A stretch of DNA of 45,492 bases, from contig MWJO01000069.1 in NCBI GenBank assembly GCA_002027195.1, positions 1-45,492 on the forward strand. The letters are read 5' to 3'. The notes below the pieces were generated by a model that worked only from the letters and a program-made list of their open reading frames with translations, was not told where the DNA came from and did no database searches. Origin of the DNA: Streptomyces sp. GKU 895 (GTDB lineage: Bacteria > Actinomycetota > Actinomycetes > Streptomycetales > Streptomycetaceae). Shown here one piece after another: positions 32,813 through 41,899 of this stretch; position 1 is the first letter of the stretch, and each line of letters opens with the position of its first letter. The position numbers and the translations under genes are program-made.

Positions 32813-33137
32813 TCAGGCGAGCACCCGCCAGATCTCCCGTATGTCGTGGCCCGCTTGGTCGACGCTGGTCAGCTGGACAGGGGTGAGGCCGGCGGTCTCG
32901 GTGGTATGGCGGACACGAACGTGCTCGGTGAGCCTGTGCCTGCCCATCGCCTCCGTGTAACCACTGGTCAGCACGGTCTCGGGTGTGCGCCCCCCAGAGC
33001 CACTGGGTCACGTCCAGCGGCAAGGTCCCGGTGTACATGGGTACGTCCGCGGTCTCCCTCACATACGTGGGATCGATCACCGTGAAACAGCGTGGGAGGC
33101 CGCAGCCGGGAGGCAGGACGGCGGTGGCTAGGGGCAT
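32813..33137 (-). pseudogene. Small frameshifted gene of unknown function
   Basis: On the minus strand, frame one gives FTVIDPTYVRETADVPMYTG and DVTQWLWGAH; after one extra base near 32985 the next frame continues PETVLTSGYTEAMGRHRLTE and ends HDIREIWRVLA at TGA 32813-32815. Both parts have protein-like composition and join naturally if a single A is removed (about 107 residues). No family was recognised. Confidence 0.35.
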
Positions 33138-33231
33138 TGTGGACCGTGAGGTCAGGGAAGAGGGCGTCGGTGATGCGGCGGCGACCGGCTCATGGTTGAC
33201 GTGTGCGGTCGGCCTCGGGCGATCATGGTGC

Positions 33232-33894
33232 ATGACTCGCGCTCTGTCGACGCCGCCCGTCATTACCCCCGGCTTGCTCGGGGGCTCGCCCCAACCCGTG
33301 CTCCCCGCCTCCGGGGGCTTGCTGCTGCGCCCCTGGGAAGACGCCGACGCACCGGCGTTCCTGTCTGCTTACCAGGATGATGAGATCCGCCGTTGGCACA
33401 CGCGTCGGCCCTCCTGCGAGGGCCAGGCCCGGGAATGGTTCGACGCATACCGCCAGGACTGGAAACGCGAGAAGGGCGGCCACTGGGCGATCACCCGCGA
33501 CGGCGAGGAGGTGCTCGGCCGGCTGGCGCTCCGCGGCCTGGACTTCGACGACGGCACAGCCGGCGTGGCCTACTGGACACTTCCGGCCGCCCGCGGCGCC
33601 GGTGTGGCGTCGCACGGTCTCCAGGCGCTCACCGCCTGGGCCCTGGACGAGATCGGCTTCCACCGTCTGGAACTGGACCACTCCACCCGCAACCATGCGT
33701 CGTGCAGGGTCGCCGCCAAGTCCGGTTACCCCCTGGAAGGCACCAAACGCAGTGCCGCCGTGCATGACGACGGCCGACACGACATGCACCTGCACGCCCG
33801 CATCCGAGGAGACCGGGACACCCCACCGACACCGCCCGCCGGCCCCCGTTCAAACCGCCCTCCGAAGCCAATTCACGACGCCTGGTCTTCATGA
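33232..33894 (+). CDS. GNAT acetyltransferase (RimJ-like)
   Basis: The 220-residue protein follows the RimJ/RimL pattern: substrate-strand LLLRPWEDADAPAFL, then HWAITRDGEEVLGRLALRG, acetyl-CoA-binding region YWTLPAARGAGVASHGLQAL (the R/Q-x-x-G-x-G/A motif as ARGAGVA), and the terminal LDEIGFHRLELDHSTRNHAS and SGYPLEGTKRS. It transfers acetyl groups from acetyl-CoA to an amine, typically a protein N-terminus or small molecule. ATG 33232 is the first start adjoining the conserved part. A disordered C-terminal tail of about 30 residues is extra. Substrate unknown. Confidence 0.85.
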   Translation: MTRALSTPPVITPGLLGGSPQPVLPASGGLLLRPWEDADAPAFLSAYQDDEIRRWHTRRPSCEGQAREWFDAYRQDWKREKGGHWAITRDGEEVLGRLALRGLDFDDGTAGVAYWTLPAARGAGVASHGLQALTAWALDEIGFHRLELDHSTRNHASCRVAAKSGYPLEGTKRSAAVHDDGRHDMHLHARIRGDRDTPPTPPAGPRSNRPPKPIHDAWSS

Positions 33895-34103
33895 ATCATG
33901 TGCGAACTGGGGCCAGTTGGGGTCGCCTCCGCGGGGCCGCGGAAAGAGCAGGAGATGACGGCAGAACTGGCCACGCACATCATCGAAGTGTGTGGTCGTC
34001 ACTACGCGGCCGTGACCGGCACAAAACCTCTACGGCAGTGGGGCTGAGGGGGCGTGCAGACGGGCGGCGCGGAAAGCCTGGGCAACGACGCCGGTGGTCT
34101 GTT
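33895..34103. other. Short gap with a 30-codon frame
   Basis: A frame 33955-34047 (MTAELATHIIEVCGRHYAA...) has natural composition and AGGAG directly before it, but is only 30 residues long. It may be the start of a deleted gene. Nothing else is visible. Confidence 0.25.
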
Positions 34104-34919
34104 TCAGGCCACCCGCCCGGCCAACCTGTGCAGGGACCTTGCGGCAGATGATCCGGGGTCGGCCGTGATCAGGACGACTTCCTGGTCGTCCTCGGGTACG
34201 AGCAGGACATCGCAGTTCAAGCGCAGCGTGCCGGCCTGCGGGTGGTGGAGGGTTTTGGTGCGGTGTCCGGGGGCGTGGACCGGGCGCGTCTGCCAGATCT
34301 GGCGGAACTCCTCGCTGCCGGCGTGCAGTTCTGCCAGCAGGGCCGACAGCTGTGGGTCATGCGGATAGCGGTCGGCGGCCCGGCGCAGCCGCGCCACCAC
34401 CATGTGCCCGAACTCCTCAGTGCGGGAGGTCTCGTACATCCGTCCCTGGCCGAGGAAGCGGCGGCGGGCCAGGTTGGTCGTCCCGCTGCCGAGGTCGCCG
34501 CCGAGCAGTACCTGGGCCAGGGGGTTCCAGGCGACGACGCCGTACGCCGCGTCAGTGACGAGGGTGCCGGTCTCCGGCAGCCGCTCCAGCATCCGGGCCA
34601 CATGCGGGCGCACCCGGCGCACGGCGCTGATGCCGGGCGGTGCGCTCGATCCCGCCAGGCGGAACAGATGGCTGCGCTCGGCCGACGTGAGCCGCAGCGC
34701 CTTCGACAACGCCTCCAGGATCCGGGCCGACGGCCGCGGGCCCCGGGCCTGCTCCAGCCGCGTGTAGTAGTCGACCGACATGTGGGCGAGCTCGGCCACC
34801 TCTTCGCGGCGCAGGCCTGGCGTCCGGCGATCGGTGCCCGTCGCCGTCAGCCCGATCTCGTGCGGGCGCAGGCCCGCCCGGCGGTCCCGCAGGAAGCGGG
34901 CCAGCTCCTGCCGTGCCAT
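34104..34919 (-). CDS. XRE-family regulator with MmyB-like ligand domain
   Basis: The 271-residue regulator has an N-terminal helix-turn-helix (ELARFLRDRRAGLRPHEIGL, then GLRREEVAELAHMSVDYYTRLE and GPRPSARILEALSKAL) and the C-terminal MmyB-type domain (VLVTDAAYG-like VTDAAYGVVAWNPLA, REFGHMV-like EEFGHMVVARLRRA, TLHHPQAG, LNCDVLLVPEDDQ). Actinobacterial members usually repress a divergently transcribed short-chain dehydrogenase and sense a small lipid-like ligand. That arrangement is present here. ATG 34919 has GGGAGG 8 nt upstream; an in-frame ATG at 34934 would overlap this site. Confidence 0.9.
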   Translation of the reverse strand: MARQELARFLRDRRAGLRPHEIGLTATGTDRRTPGLRREEVAELAHMSVDYYTRLEQARGPRPSARILEALSKALRLTSAERSHLFRLAGSSAPPGISAVRRVRPHVARMLERLPETGTLVTDAAYGVVAWNPLAQVLLGGDLGSGTTNLARRRFLGQGRMYETSRTEEFGHMVVARLRRAADRYPHDPQLSALLAELHAGSEEFRQIWQTRPVHAPGHRTKTLHHPQAGTLRLNCDVLLVPEDDQEVVLITADPGSSAARSLHRLAGRVA

Positions 34920-34951
34920 GCCGATTCCTCCCACTGCCTGGTACAGGCTGT

Positions 34952-34977
34952 CCCTGGCAAAGCGCCCACGGCCAGGG
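34952..34977. promoter_or_regulatory. Inverted repeat CCCTGGC...GCCAGGG between regulator and SDR
   Basis: CCCTGGC (34952-34958) and GCCAGGG (34971-34977) lie in the 71-bp divergent intergenic region, placed to control both genes. It is the likely operator of the MmyB-type regulator. Confidence 0.55.
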
Positions 34978-34990
34978 AACCGTAGTTGTC

Positions 34991-35707
34991 ATGAACGATC
35001 GCACAGCTTTGGTCACCGGTGCCAACAAGGGCATCGGCAAGCACATCGCCCGGCTGCTCGCCGCCGAGGGCCTCACCGTGTACGTGGGCGCACGCGATCG
35101 CGGGCTCGGACAGCGAGCCGTCGAGGAGATCGGTGAAGGCGCCCGCCTGCTGGTCCTCGACGTGACGGATCCTGACGGCATCGCAAGGGCCGCGTCCCAG
35201 GTGGAGCGTCTGGACGTGCTGGTCAACAACGTCGGGATCTCACCGTCTCTCGCCTTGCCGGCCGACACGAGCGTCGAGGAGTTCCGGCGCACCTATGAGA
35301 CCAACGTCTTCGCAGTGGTGGCGGTGACCAATGCCTTCCTGCCCGCCCTGCGCCGGTCCCCGTACCCGCGCATCGTCAACGTCTCCAGCGGCACCGCGTC
35401 GCTGACCTGGAGCACCAACCCCAACCCCCAGTTCACACCCGGAAGCGGTGGCGCTGCCGCCTACCGGTCGTCCAAGGCCGCTCTGAACGCCCTCACCGTC
35501 CTCTACGCCCAGACATTGGCCGAGGACGGCTTCAAGGTGAACGCGCTCGCCCCCGGCATGCGGGCCACCGACCTCAATCCCCTGGCCGCCGCTGCCGGCG
35601 GCGACCCGGCCGAGGCCGCCCGGGAAGCCGTCCACCTGGCTCTGCTGCCGGACGACGGCCCCTCAGGAGGCTTCTTCTCCTGGGACGGAACACCCGTGCC
35701 CTGGTGA
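34991..35707 (+). CDS. Short-chain dehydrogenase/reductase
   Basis: The 238-residue protein shows the classical SDR pattern: NAD(P)-binding ALVTGANKGIGKHIARLL, DVLVNNVGIS, catalytic Ser in IVNVSSGTASL and Tyr-x-x-x-Lys in AAAYRSSKAALNAL, followed by VNALAPGMRATDL. It should oxidise or reduce an alcohol/carbonyl substrate with NAD(P)(H). It is divergent from the MmyB-type regulator, the usual pair in Streptomyces, and shares a putative operator. The ribosome site is weak. Substrate unknown. Confidence 0.9.
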   Translation: MNDRTALVTGANKGIGKHIARLLAAEGLTVYVGARDRGLGQRAVEEIGEGARLLVLDVTDPDGIARAASQVERLDVLVNNVGISPSLALPADTSVEEFRRTYETNVFAVVAVTNAFLPALRRSPYPRIVNVSSGTASLTWSTNPNPQFTPGSGGAAAYRSSKAALNALTVLYAQTLAEDGFKVNALAPGMRATDLNPLAAAAGGDPAEAAREAVHLALLPDDGPSGGFFSWDGTPVPW

Positions 35708-35846
35708 GCGCGGCGACACCCGGGCGACGCCTGGCGGTCCTGCGTCACTCCGAGGAAGCCGCACAGGAGGCGACGAGACACCGTATGATTTGGGTCCGAA
35801 CAATTCTGTCGTCTCACGGTCTCAGGCGGCCCGAAGGAGCGTGCAC

Positions 35847-36416
35847 GTGCCCGGCCAGCGATCCATCACCGAGGCCGAGAAACTGGCAGCGGCCAGGCTC
35901 GGCGGTATCCCCGTCCGGCATGACCAGATGGCGGTGGTCGCCAACATCTATCGCGCCGCCTCGGCGGTGCGGCAGCACCTGGAGAACTCCGTGCTGCGCG
36001 GCGTCGACCTGACCTGGACCGCGTTCGTGGTGCTCTGGGTCATCTGGATCTGGGGCGAGTCGGAGACGCGGCACGTGGCCGAAGAAGCCGGGATTTCCAA
36101 GGGCACGCTCACGGGGGTGGCCCGGACGCTGGAAAGTCGAGGGCTTGTGCGGCGAGCAGACCATCCCACCGACGGGAGGCTGGTGCTGTTGAGCCTGACC
36201 GACGAAGGGCAGGAGCTGATGCAGCGTCTGTTTCCGGCGTTCAACGAGGAGGAAGCCTTCGTCACCGGGCGGCTCAGCGACGCGGACTGCCGGACCGTCG
36301 CCGACGGACTGCGCCGGGTGGTGCTGCAGGTGGAGGAGAACGGCGAGGAGCGCCGCCAGGATCTGCTGGGCGGTGCCGCCCCGGCGCCACGCCGCAGCGG
36401 CCGCCGTAAGGCCTGA
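35847..36416 (+). CDS. MarR-family transcriptional regulator
   Basis: The 189-residue protein has the MarR winged-helix core: DLTWTAFVVLWVIWIWGE, ETRHVAEEAGISKGTLTGVA (recognition helix), RTLESRGLVRRADHPTDGR and the wing VLLSLTDEGQELM. It dimerises through the terminal helices and usually represses genes whose products handle the ligand. GTG 35847 is preferred, with GAAGGAG 7 nt upstream; GTG 35841 is too close. It follows the dehydrogenase gene by 139 nt, with an AT-rich promoter-like stretch between. Targets unknown. Confidence 0.85.
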   Translation: MPGQRSITEAEKLAAARLGGIPVRHDQMAVVANIYRAASAVRQHLENSVLRGVDLTWTAFVVLWVIWIWGESETRHVAEEAGISKGTLTGVARTLESRGLVRRADHPTDGRLVLLSLTDEGQELMQRLFPAFNEEEAFVTGRLSDADCRTVADGLRRVVLQVEENGEERRQDLLGGAAPAPRRSGRRKA

Positions 36417-36746
36417 GTCGCGGCGGTTCCGGACGGGGACGTCCGGATCGCTACGGGTCGAATTGCGACCAGGAACAGACCTCGGCCGCCCTCGTCCCCA
36501 TGCGGCCCGCCGCAGGTGGGGTGAGGTGTGGCCGCCGTCGGGAGACCTCGCCGATGAGGCCGCGTTCCCGGATGAGCCGTAGGCACACCGGAGCGCCGCC
36601 GTAGCGGATGGCCGGCACCGCGGTCGCGCCGACGGGCGCCGGTAGGGCTGAGGAGAGCCTGCCAGGTGGCTGGACCTGCTGGTCACGCCGTGGGGACATG
36701 CTCGGCATCGCCGCTCACTGGGTGCGCGCGGGAGAGCTTCGGCTCA
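36417..36746. other. Gap containing a pair of inverted repeats
   Basis: No confident gene. A minus-strand frame (VCLRLIRERGLIGEV) may be an old transposase scrap but is not identifiable. Eighteen-base inverted repeats bound the central part. Confidence 0.3.
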
Positions 36747-36757
36747 TCAGGGAACGC
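36562..36757. repeat. 18-bp inverted repeats bounding about 196 bp
   Basis: GCGTTCCCGGATGAGCCG (36562-36579) is complementary at 17 of 18 positions to CGGCTCATCAGGGAACGC (36740-36757). This is a terminal-inverted-repeat layout with no transposase, possibly a MITE or IS scar. The right copy overlaps the last codons of the TetR gene. Confidence 0.5.
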
Positions 36758-37364
36758 CGGGTGCCCTCGGTGATGCCTGTGCGCGGTGGGCCGCGAGGAG
36801 CCGGCGCAAGGCCTCGATGCTCTCCTCGATGCGTTCCGGCGCGCCGGATGTGACCTGGTGGAAGACGAGGCCGTCCAGGGCCGCGAAGACGATCTCCGTC
36901 ATCTCCTGCGACACGTCGAAGCAGGCGAGCGCCTCGCGAACGGCATCGCGATAGGCGTCGTAGAGCAGGTCGACATGGTGGCGCAGTTCCGGCCGCCGCC
37001 TGGATTCGAGCTTGAGCTCGTACTGGAACACCTGCAGGTCCGGATCGGCGGCGATGAACGCGGCGAGCGTCGCGGCGAAGTCCTCCAGACGGCCACTGGC
37101 GGGCACCAGCGACGACGTCTCGATACTGCGCCGCACGGCCCAGCCCAAAGCCTCTTCGAGCAGCGCGTCACGTGATCCGAAGTGGTGGACGACGAGGCCG
37201 TGGGTCACACCGGCCTCGGCGGCCACGGACCGGTACGTCAGCTTCCGCAGGCCCCCTCGCGCGACGACCCTGACGGCCGCGGCCATCAAGGCTTCCCGTC
37301 CCTGACCGTACCCCGGCCGATTGTCCTGGCCGCCGGTCCCCTCATCGACCACTGTCTCGGTCAT
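36747..37364 (-). CDS. TetR-family transcriptional regulator
   Basis: The 205-residue regulator has the TetR helix-turn-helix (REALMAAAVRVVARGGLRKL, then VAAEAGVTHGLVVHHFGSR) and a C-terminal ligand/dimer domain with the helical pattern of the family. ATG 37364 is chosen, with a GGGGAGAGG ribosome site; the frame extends 12 codons further upstream. It is divergent from the GcvT-purU-folD operon, with a strong palindrome between them, so it most likely represses that operon. The C-terminal end overlaps one arm of an inverted repeat, hinting that the last residues were replaced. Confidence 0.88.
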   Translation of the reverse strand: MTETVVDEGTGGQDNRPGYGQGREALMAAAVRVVARGGLRKLTYRSVAAEAGVTHGLVVHHFGSRDALLEEALGWAVRRSIETSSLVPASGRLEDFAATLAAFIAADPDLQVFQYELKLESRRRPELRHHVDLLYDAYRDAVREALACFDVSQEMTEIVFAALDGLVFHQVTSGAPERIEESIEALRRLLAAHRAQASPRAPGVP

Positions 37365-37403
37365 ATGCCCCTCTCCCCCTCCCCCTGTAGGCCCTGACAA
37401 GCA

Positions 37404-37441
37404 AATCTATCCTATTGACAAGTTATCCGAATGGATAGATT
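37404..37441. promoter_or_regulatory. Operator-like inverted repeat AATCTATCC/GGATAGATT
   Basis: Perfect 9-bp arms (37404-37412 and 37433-37441) separated by 20 bp lie between the TetR gene and the C1 operon. A possible -35 TTGACA (37415-37420) lies between the arms. AT-rich arms stand out from the surrounding GC. This is the probable TetR binding site. Confidence 0.6.
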
Positions 37442-37481
37442 CTCGGCGGTGCCTCACTTCCTCCGCCTCACTGGAGTTCCC

Positions 37482-38603
37482 ATGGCCCTGCCCGAAGGAC
37501 TGCGCAGCACCCCGTTCTCCCCGCGGTACGACGACCGCGTCGAGGAGTGGATCGACGTCTACGGCCATGCCGTGCCCCTGTTCATCACGGACCCGGCCGA
37601 GGAGTACGAGGCATTCCGCACCGCCGCCGGTGCGCTGGACTACTCGATGCTCTACAAGTGGCACGTCGAGGGCGAGGGCGCGCTCGCCACCGTCGACGCC
37701 GTCTTCTCCCGGAGCGTCCGCGGGCTCGGCGAGGGCCGCATCGCCTACGGCGTGGTCGTCGACGAGGACGGCTTCATGATCGACGACGTGACCGTGGCCG
37801 TCCTCGCGCCCAGCCACGTGGTCGTCACCGGCGGCAACCCGGCCACCCAGGAATCGCTGACCGCGCACGCCCCCGACGGCACCACGGTCACCGAGCGTCG
37901 CGACGAGTTCGCCGTACTGACCCTGCAGGGACCGCGCAGCCGCGAGGTTCTCCAGCGACTCACGCACGTCGACGTCTCCAACACCGCCTTCCCCTACTAC
38001 ACCTTCATCCGGGACGTCCTGGTCGCCGGCATCGATGCGCAGGTCAGCCGGATCGGGTTCACCGCCGAACTCGGCTACGAGATCCAGGTGCCGCGCGAGC
38101 GTGCGCTGGACCTGTGGGACGCGGTCCTCGACGCGGGGGCCGACCTCGGGGTGAAGGCCGCCGGCGCGCTCGCCCTGCTGACCTGCCGCACCGAGGCCGG
38201 GATGATCATGGGTGAGCTGGAGTACGACCACACCGTCACCCCGTTCGAATGCCGGATGGGCTGGGCCATCGACTTCGACAAGGGCCCCTTCCAGGGCCGC
38301 GACGCGCTGCTCGCCAAGAAGGGCACCGCGCAGGGGCGTGTGGTCAGCGTCGTCGTGGACACCGCCCCCGAGGCGGCCGAGGGCGCGCGCCTGGAGCTGG
38401 ACGGACGTGACGTCGGCTACGTGACGATGGCCGTGCCCTCGCCCGCACTCGACGGCGCCACCCTGGGACTCGCCCGCGTGCACCGCGACGCGGTGAAGCC
38501 GGGAACCGCGCTGACCACGGTCACCGCCGACGGCTCCAAGGCCGACGCCACGGTGAAGCCCACCCCCGTGTACGACCCCGAGCGCACCCGCGTACGGGCC
38601 TGA
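37482..38603 (+). CDS. GcvT-like aminomethyltransferase / THF-dependent demethylase
   Basis: The 373-residue protein belongs to the GcvT superfamily: YDYSML-type DYSMLYKWHVEGEGAL near the start, tetrahydrofolate-binding region SRIGFTAELGYEIQVP, and the C-terminal barrel with LGLARVHRDAVKPGT. It is more like stand-alone members (dimethylglycine, DMSP or O-demethylases) than the glycine-cleavage T protein, because no gcvH or gcvP is present. Together with purU and folD downstream it should move a methyl or methylene group onto tetrahydrofolate and recycle it. ATG 37482 has GGAG 6 nt upstream. The substrate is not shown by the sequence. Confidence 0.88.
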   Translation: MALPEGLRSTPFSPRYDDRVEEWIDVYGHAVPLFITDPAEEYEAFRTAAGALDYSMLYKWHVEGEGALATVDAVFSRSVRGLGEGRIAYGVVVDEDGFMIDDVTVAVLAPSHVVVTGGNPATQESLTAHAPDGTTVTERRDEFAVLTLQGPRSREVLQRLTHVDVSNTAFPYYTFIRDVLVAGIDAQVSRIGFTAELGYEIQVPRERALDLWDAVLDAGADLGVKAAGALALLTCRTEAGMIMGELEYDHTVTPFECRMGWAIDFDKGPFQGRDALLAKKGTAQGRVVSVVVDTAPEAAEGARLELDGRDVGYVTMAVPSPALDGATLGLARVHRDAVKPGTALTTVTADGSKADATVKPTPVYDPERTRVRA

Positions 38604-38622
38604 TCCGGAAGGCACCGCAGCC

Positions 38623-39468
<846 letters not shown>

Positions 39469-39488
39469 CCCGAGAGGATCGTACGACC

Positions 39489-40341
39489 ATGACCACCGCG
39501 ACGCTGCTCGACGGCAAGGCCGCGGCAGCCGAGATCAAGGCCGAACTCGCCGTGCGCGTCCAGGCGTTGAAGGCACAAGGCGTCACCCCGGGCCTGGGGA
39601 CCATCCTGGTCGGCGACGACCCGGCCAGCCATTCCTACGTCGGCGGGAAGCACCGCGACTGCGCCCAGGTCGGCATCGCGTCCATCCGGGTGGAGCTGCC
39701 CGCCACCGCCTCCCAGGCCGACGTCGAGGCCGCCGTGCTCCGGCTCAACGCGGACGCGGCGTGCACCGGCTTCATCGTCCAGCTGCCGCTGCCGGCCCAC
39801 ATCGACACCCACGCCGTACTGGAGCTCGTCGATCCCGCCAAGGACGCCGACGGGCTGCACCCGGCGAACCTCGGGCGCCTCGTGCTCGGCATTCCCGGGC
39901 CGCTGCCCTGCACGCCCCGCGGCATCATCGACCTGCTCCGCCGCAACCAGGTGGCCATCACCGGCAGGCAGTTCTGCGTGATCGGCTGCGGCATCACGGT
40001 GGGTCGTCCGCTGGGCCTGATGCTGACCCGGAGCACCGAACACGCCACGGTCACCCTGTGCCACGAGGCCACCCAGGACATCGCGGCCCACGCCCGGGTC
40101 GCCGACGTGGTCGTGGCCGCGGCCGGCGTGGCCCACCTCGTCGGGCCCGACTGGATCAAGCCCGGCGCACGGTCCTGTCCGTGGGCATCACCCGGACCGT
40201 GGAGGGCATCCTCGGGGACGTCCACCCGGACGTCGACCAGGTCGCCGGCTCCCTGGCCCCGCCGGTGGGCGGGGTGGGGCCGATGACCCGGGCGATGCTG
40301 CTGACCAACATCGTCGAAGCGCCGAGCGCGGCCGGCCCTGA
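39489..40341 (+). pseudogene. folD: folD (methylene-THF dehydrogenase/cyclohydrolase) with two single-base deletions
   Basis: Sequence to about residue 225 is a normal FolD: KDADGLHPANLGRL, PCTPRGIIDLLRRN, FCVIGCGITVGRPLGLM and VVVAAAGVAHLVGPDWIKPG. At about 40167 the frame is lost; restoring one C (GGCGCCACGGTC) gives GATVLSVGITRTVEGILG and GGVGPMTRAMLLTNIVEA in the next frame. A second lost C near 40319 (GAAGCCGCCGAG) would restore AERGRP and the TGA at 40339-40341. The repaired protein is 284 residues, the usual FolD length. It converts methylene-THF to formyl-THF, feeding PurU. As read, the product would lose its C-terminal NADP-binding part. Either decay or sequencing error. Confidence 0.85.
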
Positions 40342-40353
40342 CGGGAAAGCGGT

Positions 40354-40381
40354 GGGGCCGAGCCTGTCCGGGCTCGGCCCC
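40354..40381 (+). terminator. Strong hairpin terminator of the C1 operon
   Basis: GGGGCCGAGCC (40354-40364) pairs perfectly with GGCTCGGCCCC (40371-40381) across a 6-nt loop. It begins 13 nt after the reconstructed folD stop, which supports that stop. Confidence 0.8.
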
Positions 40382-40490
40382 TCAGCCGTGTGTGCACCCG
40401 CGGCGAAGGAACCGACGGCGCCGAGGCTCGACAGGCAGGACGCGCGCATGCTCGCCACCGACAGTCGGTACGTCGCATACGCCGGCGGCG

Positions 40491-40940
40491 TCAGCGGACA
40501 GGCAGCGGCAGGACGCGCCGGTAGGCGGCGACGGCGACGACCGCGACCACCACATGCATCACCATCAGCGCGGCGACGGCCAGCGGCCCGCTGCCGGGCG
40601 TGCCGCCACCGAGCAGGGACAGGTCGGGCCCGAACGACACGACCACGAGCACGGGCACCAGCCACCGCAGCAGCCCCGCCGGGTTCTTGGCGACACGACG
40701 GACGACCGTCCAGCCTATGGCGCCGAGGACGACACCGAACACCGTCAGCGGCCCGTACGCGGAGGGGTGCAGCGGAGCGAAATCGCCGGACGCACCCGCC
40801 GCGCGGGCGAGCAACGCGACCACCGCGTCTGCGAGGACGGCCACGACAACCGCCGCGAGAAGCCCCGCGGCCACGGTCAAGGCGCGGGATCGCGGCGCGG
40901 GCGAGACGGACGGTACGGCTTCGGGGGCGGAACCGGGCAT
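40491..40940 (-). CDS. DUF6069-like four-helix membrane protein
   Basis: The 149-residue protein has four predicted membrane helices (ALTVAAGLLAAVVVAVLADA, LTVFGVVLGAIGWTVVRR, LLRWLVPVLVVVSFGPDLSL, MVMHVVVAVVAVAAYRRVLP). This layout matches small actinobacterial DUF6069-type proteins of unknown function. ATG 40940 has AGGAGG 5 nt upstream. It is divergent from a MarR regulator with palindromes between, a common arrangement in which the regulator represses the membrane protein. Confidence 0.7.
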   Translation of the reverse strand: MPGSAPEAVPSVSPAPRSRALTVAAGLLAAVVVAVLADAVVALLARAAGASGDFAPLHPSAYGPLTVFGVVLGAIGWTVVRRVAKNPAGLLRWLVPVLVVVSFGPDLSLLGGGTPGSGPLAVAALMVMHVVVAVVAVAAYRRVLPLPVR

Positions 40941-40991
40941 GGGGACCTCCTGCTGAGAGCTCGAGAACGACAGGTGCAGCGCCGGAAAGGC

Positions 40992-41050
40992 AGATGTTTG
41001 ATTTCTCAATCATGCGGGACGCTACCCCGAAGTGTTTGATCAGGCAAACA
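40992..41050. promoter_or_regulatory. Divergent promoter with MarR-type operators
   Basis: TGTTTG (41033-41038) and CAAACA (41045-41050) form an inverted repeat, and the longer AGATGTTTG (40992-41000) mirrors CAAACATCT (41045-41053). They occupy the 129-bp space between the DUF6069-like gene and the MarR gene, as expected for autoregulated MarR pairs. Confidence 0.6.
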
Positions 41051-41069
41051 TCTCGGTTAGGGTGACCCC

Positions 41070-41573
41070 ATGACGTCCCCCCGGTGGCTCACTCCCGAAG
41101 AGCTGCGAGCCTGGATCAACTACCTCGACTGCTCGACGCTGCTGAACGACTACCTCGATCAGCAGTTGCGGCGCGACGCGGCCATGACACACGCCGACTA
41201 CAGCCTCCTGGCCCGCTTGTCCGTGGCACCCGACCGCGCCCTGGGGATGTCCTTGCTCGCCGAGCAGTTGAAGTTCACCCGCAGCCGCCTCACGCGCGCG
41301 GTGATCCGCCTGGAGGAGTCGGGCTACGTGCGGCGCCGGGAGGATCCGGCTGACGGACGCGGACAGCTGGCCGAACTCACCGATGCCGGCATGGAGTTGA
41401 TGACCAAGGCCGCCCCCGGCCATGTTGCCGCCGTGCGCCGCGTGGTGTTCGACGCCCTCAGCCCGGAACAGGTGGAACAACTCGCCACCATCACCGCCAC
41501 GGTCGTCGCCTCCCTCAAGCAGGCCGGCGAGGAGGACACCTACCCGGCGGCCTTGCCGTGGCATCGCCGCTGA
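41070..41573 (+). CDS. MarR-family transcriptional regulator
   Basis: The 167-residue regulator has the MarR core ADYSLLARLSVAPDRALGMS, LAEQLKFTRSRLTRAVIRLE (recognition helix), the wing YVRRREDPADGRGQLAELT, and dimer helices at both ends. ATG 41070 follows a possible -10 (TTAGGGT). A TGTTTG/CAAACA palindrome overlaps the promoter, so it is probably autoregulated and controls the divergent membrane-protein gene. Ligand unknown. Confidence 0.88.
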   Translation: MTSPRWLTPEELRAWINYLDCSTLLNDYLDQQLRRDAAMTHADYSLLARLSVAPDRALGMSLLAEQLKFTRSRLTRAVIRLEESGYVRRREDPADGRGQLAELTDAGMELMTKAAPGHVAAVRRVVFDALSPEQVEQLATITATVVASLKQAGEEDTYPAALPWHRR

Positions 41574-41899
41574 CTCCGAGAACCTGCCCCTGCCGCTCGA
41601 GGGCCGCGTGCATGCAGGTGGTCGCCGCGTACTGTGCGGACTGACCTGACCGCGCGCCGGCTCGTGGGAGAGCTGGGCCTTCCCTCGTTGAACCGGGTCA
41701 ACTTCCGCCGCACCTCAGGGGGCGATGTACAGGCTCGACCGCGTCATGGGCCTGACGCAGGCCCTCGACCGCCGGACCAGCCTCCCTCTCGGCGTCGGCC
41801 GAGTCGGTGTGGCCGGTCCGCCGCATGGTGGCAGCAGCCCAACAGCCCTCCTGAGAAGGGCTGTAGAGGTGTCGTTCGTGCAGTCGGACCCGTCCAGCC
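41574..41899. other. Gap between convergent genes
   Basis: No gene is seen. It contains one clear hairpin near its right end that serves the minus-strand operon. Confidence 0.4.
41842..41864 (-). terminator. Hairpin terminator of the sugar-acid operon
   Basis: ACAGCCCT (41842-41849) and AGGGCTGT (41857-41864) form a perfect stem with a 7-nt loop, 35 nt beyond the stop of the FadR-type regulator. Confidence 0.6.

Noticed and set aside
30131..33085. About 980-codon + strand frame across the UvrA paralogue
   Set aside because: It is antisense to the UvrA-like gene, and its start runs through the tRNA-like sequence, a known source of spurious proteins.
36451..36708. Minus-strand frame with VCLRLIRERGLIGEV considered as a transposase
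   Set aside because: The similarity to transposases is too weak to name. Part of the sequence is explained by the inverted repeat, which gives LRLIRER on both strands.
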